Source: Methylobacterium brachiatum
GTDB lineage: Bacteria; Pseudomonadota; Alphaproteobacteria; Rhizobiales; Beijerinckiaceae
NCBI RefSeq assembly: GCF_020523825.1
Contig: NZ_JAJALK010000003.1
Span: 496,001 to 560,000, forward strand
Length of the DNA: 64,000 bases
Reading direction: 5' to 3'
Positions 36,095-43,273 of the stretch are shown here, in pieces. The notes under the pieces were generated by a model. It ran no database searches, had not been told where the DNA came from, and worked only from the letters and a program-made list of their open reading frames with translations. Within the stretch, counting starts at the first letter, position 1; every line of letters starts with the position of its first letter. The position numbers were made by a program, and so were the translations under genes.

Positions 36095-37245
36095 AGCAGG
36101 TGCTCGATCGAGAGGCGGTGGTTGACCATGTCGATGTGGATACGCCCGCGCCGATGTTCGCGCAGGAAGCGGAAAGCCGCATAGCCCTGAAGAATGGCTT
36201 CTTCCCACATCCAAAGCGGGCAGCGCTCCGCCTCGTAGCCCGCCGCGAACTGGCGGACGTGCTTCAGGAGGTCGAACGGGATGTCGCCGGGCCGAGCGCC
36301 GGCGAACAATTCCAGGTCCACTGCCTGCCCGAAGATCCAGGTCGTGATCCCCTCCTCGATCAGGATCGCCCGTGCGCCGTCCTGCGCTTCGTCCACTTTC
36401 GGCGCGCTCTTGCGCTTCACCCGGAGCAGGGCCCGGACGACCGGCGACCAGCCGAGCACGGCGACGTAGGCGTAGTGGAAGACGTCGTGGAAGCGGTAGT
36501 CGTCCTGAAGCATGGCGTTGTCCGTCAGCCGGTCGCCGATGTTGATGCCGTTGCAACGCTGGTAGACGAATTTGCGCTCGCGGACGTCGCGCTCGAAGAT
36601 GTCGACGTACAGGTCTCGCGGCAGCTGCTCCGCCGGATCGGACTGCGCATCGAGGGGCACCGGATAGATGCGCTCGTGCGGCCACCTGTCGAAGATCTTC
36701 TCCAGGTTCTTCACTGCCGCCGCCTCGAGCGTCACTCCCGCTTCGGTGGCGGCCTCGACCAGGGACCGTGTGATCGATCTCAACCGATCCGCAAGCAGAT
36801 CGCCTTGTCCGAGCCGCTCCTCGTGCTGGTCGGCGAGCAGCACACCGACCTCGCTGGCAAGCTGGAGAAGCGTCCTTTCGAAAGCCGCGTTCGGCGCGTC
36901 CTGATGCGGCATGATCGCGGGCTGGAGGGATGCGAAGGTCGCCGCACCGGTCTGGGTCGGGCTTGCGAAGATCTCCTCCAATCGGAGTCCGCCGCGTGAA
37001 GCGACCGCGGTCACGTACCAGAGGACATCGCCGAGTTCTTCGACGACGGCGCTGGCGTATCCGAGATACGAGGCCCGATCACGTTGCTTCTTTTTGACTT
37101 CGCTGAGAAGGCTGCCCGTTTCCCCGAAGAGCCCGAGCAGAGGGAACGCCAGCGAGCCACCGTCGCTTCGCTGGTCGGTGGACGAGGCGAGCGAGGCGTA
37201 GCCTGCGATCGTGAGAGGTGAGAATTCATCCATCGGCGCAGTCAT
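36091..37245 (-). CDS. MazG-like nucleotide pyrophosphohydrolase with long C-terminal domain
   Basis: A 384-residue protein. The N-terminal 110 residues are an all-alpha NTP pyrophosphatase of the MazG type: GLFGETGSLLSEVKKKQ and VVEELGDVLWYV supply the ExxE and ExxD metal-binding motifs. The C-terminal 230 residues form a second domain with the conserved-looking YRFHDVFHYAYVAVLGW and EEGITTWIF, whose function I do not know. It probably hydrolyses a (d)NTP or modified nucleotide to the monophosphate. It is followed by, and overlaps, the glycosylase-like gene. Confidence 0.72.
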   Translation of the reverse strand: MTAPMDEFSPLTIAGYASLASSTDQRSDGGSLAFPLLGLFGETGSLLSEVKKKQRDRASYLGYASAVVEELGDVLWYVTAVASRGGLRLEEIFASPTQTGAATFASLQPAIMPHQDAPNAAFERTLLQLASEVGVLLADQHEERLGQGDLLADRLRSITRSLVEAATEAGVTLEAAAVKNLEKIFDRWPHERIYPVPLDAQSDPAEQLPRDLYVDIFERDVRERKFVYQRCNGINIGDRLTDNAMLQDDYRFHDVFHYAYVAVLGWSPVVRALLRVKRKSAPKVDEAQDGARAILIEEGITTWIFGQAVDLELFAGARPGDIPFDLLKHVRQFAAGYEAERCPLWMWEEAILQGYAAFRFLREHRRGRIHIDMVNHRLSIEHLL

Positions 37246-37418
37246 GGAGAGGATCCTAGCCGTGCGGCCGTAGCCTGTCGCCAGCTACAATGACGGAATC
37301 CGCGATGGGCGCTGGTGCCGTCGCAGCGACCGTCGCAATCGATACGATCGCTGCAAACCCGAGCCGCCCTTCGCCGGCCTGGGGTTCCTCGACGAGGATT
37401 GGTCGGGCTGAACCGACG

Positions 37419-37661
37419 TCAGGGGGAGATCGCGCGAACTGCCTTCAGGACCACCGTCGCGTCGATTTCCAACGCGTCCGCGATCTCGAGAAACTCGACC
37501 AGATCGATCCGCCTTCCCCCTCCTTCGATCGCGGCGACGACCGATTGATATCGGCCAAGTCGCGAGGCGAGCTCGCTTTGAGTCAGGCCTGATCGCTCAC
37601 GAGCTTCGACGAGCAGTTCGATCAATCTTCGATGACGTGCGCTTCTGAGGGTCTTGGGCAT
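37419..37661 (-). CDS. Small XRE-family regulator
   Basis: An 80-residue single helix-turn-helix protein: LIELLVEARERSGLTQSELA, then RYQSVVAAIEGGGRRIDLVE. It is divergent from the metallophosphoesterase gene, and a 17-bp inverted repeat sits between them. It may control itself, the phosphoesterase, or the adjacent MazG-type unit on the same strand downstream. The ATG at 37661 is the only good start. Confidence 0.75.
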   Translation of the reverse strand: MPKTLRSARHRRLIELLVEARERSGLTQSELASRLGRYQSVVAAIEGGGRRIDLVEFLEIADALEIDATVVLKAVRAISP

Positions 37662-37720
37662 TGGCCCGTCGGCGGGATCGAGAAAGCCGACCAGCCAGCT
37701 AGACCGGATGGAAGATTATC

Positions 37721-37737
37721 AGAAAATCTGGTTTTCT
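37721..37737. promoter_or_regulatory. Inverted repeat in XRE/phosphoesterase divergent promoter region
   Basis: AGAAAATCTGGTTTTCT has six-base perfect arms around a five-base centre. It lies in an AT-rich patch of the 122-base divergent spacer, 47 bases before the phosphoesterase ATG. Its size and place suit an operator for the small XRE regulator encoded to the left. Confidence 0.5.
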
Positions 37738-37783
37738 AAGTGGGCGCCGATCGCGACTCAGCAGGCGCATGGGGGAGGGAGCC

Positions 37784-38299
37784 ATGACCCTCTGGTTCAC
37801 GGCAGATCACCATTTCGGCCACGCCAACATCATCCGCTTCTGCCATCGTCCATTCGCCGACGTGGCCGAGATGGACGAGGCGATGATCGAACGCTGGAAC
37901 GCCGTCGTCGAGGACCGCGACGAAGTCTGGCATCTGGGCGACTTCGCCTACCGCTGTGGTCCCAATCGGCAGGCGGAGATCTTCGGTCGCCTACACGGTC
38001 GGGCGATCCATCTGGTGCGCGGCAACCACGACCGTGGAAGAACCCTGGCGCTGCCTTGGGCTTCGGTGCAGCACTACGCCGAGATCGACGCGAATGGCCG
38101 CCTGCTGGTCCTGTTCCATTACGCATTGCGCGGGTGGAGGGGATCCCGCCGCGGATCTCTGGCTTTGCATGGACATAGCCACGGAGCCTTGCCGAACCTG
38201 CCAGCCACCTGCGACGTCGGAGTGGACGTTTGGAATTTCAGGCCGGTTTCGTTGCCCGAAATTCTCCGGAAGATCGAATCCGCTTCGCCACCTTCGTGA
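37784..38299 (+). CDS. Calcineurin-like metallophosphoesterase
   Basis: A 171-residue enzyme with the full dimetal phosphoesterase set: ADHHFGHAN (DxH), HLGDFA (GD), RGNHDRG (GNHD) and LHGHSHG (GHxH). The protein is a compact, single-domain form related to small phage and bacterial phosphoesterases acting on nucleotides or phosphodiesters. The start at 37784 follows GGGAGGGA. It is divergent from an XRE gene and lies just upstream of an IS110-type element. Confidence 0.83.
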   Translation: MTLWFTADHHFGHANIIRFCHRPFADVAEMDEAMIERWNAVVEDRDEVWHLGDFAYRCGPNRQAEIFGRLHGRAIHLVRGNHDRGRTLALPWASVQHYAEIDANGRLLVLFHYALRGWRGSRRGSLALHGHSHGALPNLPATCDVGVDVWNFRPVSLPEILRKIESASPPS

Positions 38300-38448
38300 G
38301 GCGGCGCGGGTGCACGTGGAGCCGCTCTCCGGCCGATCTCGCGGTCGAAGCGGGTCCTTGCCGTTCCCGGGAGCGTTGGGGTGGACGCCCCCTGACGGCA
38401 TCGGCGTGCCAGAGTGGAGGTGTTGTGACACCACTGCAGGAGGCGTCC

Positions 38449-39471
38449 ATGGGCGAGGTTAGCACGGTCGGAATCGATCTGGCCAAATCGGTTTTCCAAG
38501 TTCACGGCTCCGGTCCGAGTGGCGCAGTCGTGTTCCGCAAGAAGCTGCGGCGTGATCAGGTGCTGGCGTTCTTCTCGACACTTCCGCGATGCGTGGTCGC
38601 GATGGAGGCGTGCGCCAGTGCTCATTACTGGGCGCGCGAGATAGCCGTGGCAGGTCACGACACGCGGCTCATCCCACCAGCCTACGTGAAGCCGTTTGTG
38701 AAGCGGCAGAAGAACGACATGGCCGACGCGGAAGCGATTTGCGAGGCGGCGCAGCGCCCGACGATGCGGTTCGTCCAGGGCAAGAGCGCGCAGGCTCAAG
38801 CTGCGGCAGTGGTGTTCCGTACGCGCGACCTGCTCGTGCGTCAGCGGACCCAGTTGATCAACGCGCTGCGCGGGCACCTCACCGAGTTTGGATACGTCGT
38901 TCGCCAGGGGGCCGGGCACGTTGGCCAGCTCGTCGCGATCGTCCGCGACCCCACATCTGACGTTCCGGCCGAGGCACGGCCGGTCCTGGCCGTCATCGCG
39001 GACAGCCTGCAAGCGCTCCAAGCGCAGATCGCGCGCCTCGACCGCGCGATCGCCCAGCGTGCGAAGGACGATGCCGTGGCTAAGCGGCTGATGACGGTAC
39101 CGGGTATCGGCCCGGTGGTCGCGACCGCACTGGTGGCACTGGCACCGGCCGCCAGTACCTTCCGCCGCGGGCGCGACTTTGCGGCCTGGCTCGGCCTCGT
39201 CCCGCGGCAGCACTCCAGCGGCGGCAAGGAGCGGCTGGGGCGAACGACTAAGATGGGCGAGCGCAGCTTGCGACGGTTGCTGATCCTGGGCGCGAGTTCT
39301 GCGACCAAGGTCGCGGCGCGCGCTCCCGACAAAGCTGGGGCGTGGTTGGCCGGTATGCTGTCGCGCAAGCCGCGCATGCTGATCACCGTCGCCCTGGCGA
39401 ACAAGATGGCGAGGATCGTCTGGGCGTTGATGGCCCGCGGCGGCTCCTACAGAGCTCCGGCCACGGCGTGA
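38449..39471 (+). CDS. IS110-family transposase
   Basis: A 340-residue recombinase. The N-terminal RuvC-like DEDD domain shows GIDLAKSVFQVHG (first Asp), VVAMEACASAHYW (Glu) and KQKNDMADAEAI-like residues (KNDMADAEA, last two Asp). The C-terminal Tnp-20 domain has the GIGPVVATALV helix-hairpin-helix and the serine-bearing RQHSSGGKERLG. Members of this family recombine DNA guided by a bridge RNA. The reading frame is intact, so the element may be active. The ATG at 38449 follows AGGAGGCG. Confidence 0.9.
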   Translation: MGEVSTVGIDLAKSVFQVHGSGPSGAVVFRKKLRRDQVLAFFSTLPRCVVAMEACASAHYWAREIAVAGHDTRLIPPAYVKPFVKRQKNDMADAEAICEAAQRPTMRFVQGKSAQAQAAAVVFRTRDLLVRQRTQLINALRGHLTEFGYVVRQGAGHVGQLVAIVRDPTSDVPAEARPVLAVIADSLQALQAQIARLDRAIAQRAKDDAVAKRLMTVPGIGPVVATALVALAPAASTFRRGRDFAAWLGLVPRQHSSGGKERLGRTTKMGERSLRRLLILGASSATKVAARAPDKAGAWLAGMLSRKPRMLITVALANKMARIVWALMARGGSYRAPATA

Positions 39472-39718
39472 CCGCCACGGCCTGAGGCGTCAGGGAGGCA
39501 GGGAAGGTCAGGCGAGAGGTATGGCGCAACGGTCAGAAGACGGGGTCGGGAAAACCAGTGAACGTCCAAGCGCCTCGAGCGCGCCAAAGCGACTTGGACC
39601 CGATCCGCGATCTCCATACAGGCCAGCAGCCGTGAGGATGGCTGCATCGAAAGGCCGGACACACGGAAGCACCTGAACCTGCGCGCACAGATCTCTCAAA
39701 CACCCCCTTGAATCCGAT
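39472..39718 (+). ncRNA. Candidate bridge RNA region of the IS1111-type element
   Basis: This noncoding segment between the transposase stop and the right inverted repeat has the position and length expected of an IS1111-subgroup bridge RNA. It contains complementary patches that could fold into stem-loops. I have not folded it and cannot mark the guide loops, so this is placement by family analogy only. Confidence 0.4.
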
Positions 39719-40135
39719 GGGGCGTCCACACACGGACGTTCAGGCGCATCTTGCCAACTCGCGTAGCCGGCGCATCCAGCGAGTTCGTTGGCGCAGTATG
39801 CTAGTTTGTCGCCGCGAGGTCGGGTCCATTGTGATGAGGCGCTGGCACACGAGATCGAAGTGGCAGGTGTCGCGAACTCCGAGCTGCATTGGCCGTATAG
39901 CGCGAACTGAACACCTTTCGTCATCGGTGCGGGCCGAATTCGGAGCCTGTGCCACTCCGCCGTGTCTCGCGATTTCTGCCCCCTCATCGCGAGACGTCGG
40001 GCAGGGACCGGGCCGGAAATCTTTTCGGAGGCTGACAGCGCCCGGTCCGTTGTCGGATTTTGACAATCCGCTTTCCCGACTTCCGCTGGTAGCCGGGCCG
40101 GCCGATGAACTGCGCGGTACCGAACGCGTGGCCCT

Positions 40136-40213
40136 GCCGCTCGCGCGATCTCATGCGAGGCGAGGCAGTCCGAAGGCAGGTTCGGAGCGGCTCATGCATT
40201 CCACGCAGAAATC
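40136..40213. repeat. Left copy of a ~75-bp diverged direct repeat
   Basis: This stretch and 46238-46306 are similar in the same orientation. On the minus strand both read GATTTC..GTGGAATGCA, then about 20 variable bases, then CTG-CTCG--TCG--TGAG, then GCGCGAGCGGC. They share a reading frame and a stop codon at the same place. They flank about 6 kb holding the Mrr-like and Gabija-like genes. Confidence 0.5.
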
Positions 40214-40312
40214 CGGAGAGCGGTAGAACGCGCCTCGCTCGACCAGGCTTCCGGGATGTACGTCGGAGCGGGCGCCGCCCGTCGGGAGGCGGAAGCGACA
40301 CTCCTTGTGCAC
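40151..40312 (-). CDS. Possible small cysteine-rich protein
   Basis: A 53-residue frame from GTG at 40312. It has a His-x2-Cys start region (MHKECRFRL) and a CVEC pair in SPDFCVECMSRSE, a pattern suggesting a zinc ribbon. Its codon-level ending, stop included, is echoed by a diverged copy near 46238-46306, which supports a once-real coding sequence. No ribosome binding site is evident, and the gene may be a remnant. Confidence 0.3.
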   Translation of the reverse strand: MHKECRFRLPTGGARSDVHPGSLVERGAFYRSPDFCVECMSRSEPAFGLPRLA

Positions 40313-40496
40313 CGCTCGCGTCGGAGGCTCGCTTCGGGGTCTCGAACCCTTTGCGCCGCAAGCTCGTCAGGTTACGCGGTGTGCCACCCGAATCCGCGTC
40401 TGCGGCCGAAGCGCGTCGCCCGGCCGTTCGCACAGGCTCGGACGCAGCAAGGAGGTCCCGCGAACAGCGCGGAACGGAGCAGGGCTGCACACGAAC

Positions 40497-41435
40497 ATGC
40501 GGATAGTCGAACGGATGGAGCAGCTTCGACCAATCGAACTAATTCTCGTCGACGAGCTGTTCGGCATGAGCTCGGGCTACGTGGTTGATTTTACCAACAA
40601 CACTTTCGCGGATTTCTTCAACCGGGAGGTCGGGGTCGATATCGATGATGGCGCCTACGCGATCTATGGCGGCAGCAAGGGTAAACGCCTCCGCGCATTC
40701 TTGACGGTCGGGCAACCGCGGGCGATCGTAAGAGCACTGGCCGCGTTATGGGAATACTGTGAGACGAAGCGAGTCGCTAGCCAGCAGATCGAGATGGCCG
40801 TCGATGCACATCGGCGTCTAAGCCTAATCGTGGAGCGATTGGGCGGACCTCTACTTCCAGATTACGAAATCGTTCGGAGCGGCGTCGATCCGAATCCGCC
40901 GAACACTCGGAAAGCACTACGTTCGAACGAGCAGGAGTTGCGACGACTTGAGGAGCGCTTTCTTGCTCTTCACGAATTGTCGGATGATCCTCAGGCCCGA
41001 GGGCGCCATTTCGAGCGGCTACTTACGGACCTCTACAACGCATGGGACATGGATGCGCGCGGAGGTTTCACCGTTGTCGGCGAGCAGATCGACGGTTCGT
41101 TCCAGTTGAATGGCAACACGTATCTGCTCGAGGCGAAGTGGCACCGCGTGAAGACCGACGCCAGTACTTTGCGCGGTTTTCAAGGTAAGGTGAACGAACG
41201 TCCGAAATGGACGCGCGGTCTTTTCGTTAGCTTCGCGGGATTCACCGAAGTCGGTCTGCAGGCGTTCACAGTCAGGAAGATCATTCTCGCAGACGGAATG
41301 GATATCTACGAAGCGCTGGCCCGGCGCCTCTCGATCCCGGATATCATCGCAGCAAAGATCAGGCACGCGTCGGAAACCCGAAGGTATTTCAAGCGGGTCC
41401 GTGGTCTTTTCCTATTGTGGAAGCGACTGCTCTAG
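40497..41435 (+). CDS. Mrr-like restriction endonuclease-fold protein
   Basis: A 312-residue protein. The C-terminal 140 residues look like an Mrr-type PD-(D/E)xK nuclease: RGRHFERLLTDLYNAW, then VVGEQIDGSF and YLLEAKWHR, giving the D...ExK catalytic triad near residues 200 and 217-219, followed by a GLFVSFAGFTEVG strand-helix. The N-terminal 170 residues are a different, probably recognition or oligomerisation domain. GC content is lower than the chromosome. It sits 53 bases before the GajA-like gene in the same direction and is probably part of the same defence module. In-frame ATG codons at 40497 and 40515 are both possible starts. Confidence 0.68.
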   Translation: MRIVERMEQLRPIELILVDELFGMSSGYVVDFTNNTFADFFNREVGVDIDDGAYAIYGGSKGKRLRAFLTVGQPRAIVRALAALWEYCETKRVASQQIEMAVDAHRRLSLIVERLGGPLLPDYEIVRSGVDPNPPNTRKALRSNEQELRRLEERFLALHELSDDPQARGRHFERLLTDLYNAWDMDARGGFTVVGEQIDGSFQLNGNTYLLEAKWHRVKTDASTLRGFQGKVNERPKWTRGLFVSFAGFTEVGLQAFTVRKIILADGMDIYEALARRLSIPDIIAAKIRHASETRRYFKRVRGLFLLWKRLL

Positions 41436-41488
41436 GTTACTGATCTTACTCTTGAATTATTTCACTTTAGAGAATCGGATCTAAGCGG

Positions 41489-43273
41489 ATGCTGTTGAGT
41501 AATTTCAGCATAAGAAATTTCAGAAATTTTCTACAGGTCGATATCCCTCTCTCGGGAAACATCGTTATCCTGGGGGAAAACCGCATCGGAAAGAGCAATC
41601 TCCTGTTCGCGATACGCTTGGTTCTCGATCCTACGCTTCCGGACTCGGCGCGTCAGCTCAAGATGTCGGACTTCTGGGATGGTGCGGCGCCCGACTACGG
41701 CAGTCCGATCGAAATCCATCTGGATTTCGCGGAATTCACGACCGATTTCGGTCTGCTCGCCTTATTGACGGAGTATCGTGTCGCCGGCGATCCGACGATT
41801 GCGCGACTCAGCTACATCTTCCGGAAGAAGGCCGACGTCGCTGGAATTCCGCAGTCGAGCGACGACTTCGAATTTGTCGTGTTCGGCGGCGGCGAGGAGT
41901 CCCGGCCGGTGCCCAGCAAGGTTCGACGCCGGATCGCAATCGACGTGCTCGACGCGTTGCGCGATGCCGAAGGGCATCTCGGCACATGGAGAGGTTCGCC
42001 ACTGCGCCCCCTTCTTGAGGACGCGATTTCGAGCGTGACCCGCGAGGATCTCGCCGCGGTCGCGGCCGATCTCGACAAGGCCACGAAGACGCTGGAGGCG
42101 TTTCCGACGATCAAGGTGCTGGAGAACGAGCTGCGCGCCGGCATCCTTCATCTCTCCGGCGAAGCGCATGATATCGATCCACGTCTGGGATTCGCGCCGT
42201 CCGACCCGCTGCGACTGTTCCGGGCGATCGCGATGTTCATCGACGGCGGCAAGCGCGGCATCGCGGAGGCGAGTCTTGGATCAGCCAACGTCGCCCTGCT
42301 GGCGTTGAAGCTGGCCGAATTCGCATGGCGCCGGAGGAAGAACGAGCGCAACTTCTCCCTGCTGTGCATCGAGGAACCGGAGGCGCACCTTCACCCGCAG
42401 CTGCAGCGGTCCGTCTTCAAGAAGCTGTTCGCTTCTGCGGATGCCGCACAGGCATTGATCGTCACCAGCCATTCCCCGACGCTCGCCGCGGTCACGCCGC
42501 TGCGGTCGATCATCCAGCTGAAAGGACGGAACCGGTCGACGCAGGCATTCTCCCTTGCCAACCTGCCGGTGACGTCCGACGAGTTGGACGATCTCGAGAA
42601 CTACCTCGATGCCACGCGAGCGGAGCTGCTCTTCGCCCGCGGCGTGATATTCGTCGAAGGCGACGCCGAGGAGGCGCTGGTTCCCGTGTTCGCCTCGGCT
42701 CTCGGACAAGTATTGGATGATCTCGGCATCACGGTGTGCAACGTCGCCGGCACGAACTTCGGTCCATACGTCAAGCTCGCCGAAGCTCTGGGCATGCCCT
42801 ACGCGGTGATTACCGACTGGGATCCTTTGGATGGTGCCAAACAACCGCTCGGAAAAAAGCGTGTGATCGATCTCTGGAGCGATGTGCTGAAGGTGCGTGG
42901 GCAGCCGCCCATCCATCCCGCGCAGCGGACAGCGTGGGAGGCGCTCCAGTTCGTGTCGTTCGCATCGACCTGGGCCGGTGCCGGCATCTTTCTCAACGAG
43001 CAGACATTTGAAGTCTCCGTCGCGAATACGCCGTCGCTGCTGAAGCCTCTCCTCGACATCCTCGATGAGCAGGGCTTCGGATCCACCCGAAGCACCCGCA
43101 TAGCGAACTGGAGGGCAGGCTCGGCCCCCGTCGACGCGTCGCAGCTGCTGGCCATGGTGGCGGACATCGGTAAAGGCCGGCTGAGCGCGAAGCTCGCGAA
43201 AAAGGCGGTTGGTCTGGCTCCACCCGACTACATCACCGATGCAATCCGCTTCGTGGCCGGCCGTGTCCAGTAG
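41489..43273 (+). CDS. OLD-family ATPase-TOPRIM nuclease (GajA-like)
   Basis: A 594-residue OLD nuclease. The ABC-type ATPase half has Walker A GENRIGKS (29-36) and Walker B CIEEPEAHLHPQ (about 292-303). The TOPRIM half has VIFVEGDAEEA (metal-binding Glu about 390) and the acidic VITDWDP (about 440-446). Class 2 OLD nucleases paired with a UvrD-like helicase form Gabija anti-phage systems, in which GajA nicks DNA when nucleotides fall. The helicase gene follows with an 11-base overlap, which fits that pairing. AT-rich leader DNA (41436-41488) probably contains its promoter. Confidence 0.85.
   Translation: MLLSNFSIRNFRNFLQVDIPLSGNIVILGENRIGKSNLLFAIRLVLDPTLPDSARQLKMSDFWDGAAPDYGSPIEIHLDFAEFTTDFGLLALLTEYRVAGDPTIARLSYIFRKKADVAGIPQSSDDFEFVVFGGGEESRPVPSKVRRRIAIDVLDALRDAEGHLGTWRGSPLRPLLEDAISSVTREDLAAVAADLDKATKTLEAFPTIKVLENELRAGILHLSGEAHDIDPRLGFAPSDPLRLFRAIAMFIDGGKRGIAEASLGSANVALLALKLAEFAWRRRKNERNFSLLCIEEPEAHLHPQLQRSVFKKLFASADAAQALIVTSHSPTLAAVTPLRSIIQLKGRNRSTQAFSLANLPVTSDELDDLENYLDATRAELLFARGVIFVEGDAEEALVPVFASALGQVLDDLGITVCNVAGTNFGPYVKLAEALGMPYAVITDWDPLDGAKQPLGKKRVIDLWSDVLKVRGQPPIHPAQRTAWEALQFVSFASTWAGAGIFLNEQTFEVSVANTPSLLKPLLDILDEQGFGSTRSTRIANWRAGSAPVDASQLLAMVADIGKGRLSAKLAKKAVGLAPPDYITDAIRFVAGRVQ

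Larger units (their letters stand above)
38381..39729 (+). mobile_element. IS110-family element of the IS1111 subgroup
   Basis: An 11-bp inverted repeat, GTGGACGCCCC, occurs at 38381-38391 and in reverse complement at 39719-39729, bracketing a DEDD transposase gene. Subterminal inverted repeats and a long 3' noncoding segment (39472-39718, about 247 bases) are features of the IS1111 subgroup. In that subgroup the structured bridge RNA that pairs with target and donor is expected in the 3' noncoding region. A hairpin, GGTGT-TGTG-ACACC, lies at 38419-38432 before the gene. The true ends are a few bases outside the repeats, and no target duplication is expected for this family. Confidence 0.75.
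39730..40496. other. Spacer between the IS element and the nuclease/Gabija module
   Basis: About 770 bases. The only coding signal I find is a short minus-strand frame at 40151-40312 (listed separately), whose tail belongs to a repeated sequence. A GGAGG at 40451 precedes the next gene but is too far for its start. The rest shows no recognisable gene. Confidence 0.35.

Noticed and set aside
37323..37354. GCAGCGA...TCGCTGC inverted repeat between the MazG-type and XRE genes
   Set aside because: Seven-base arms with an 18-base spacer in GC-rich DNA are not convincing as an operator or terminator without further support.
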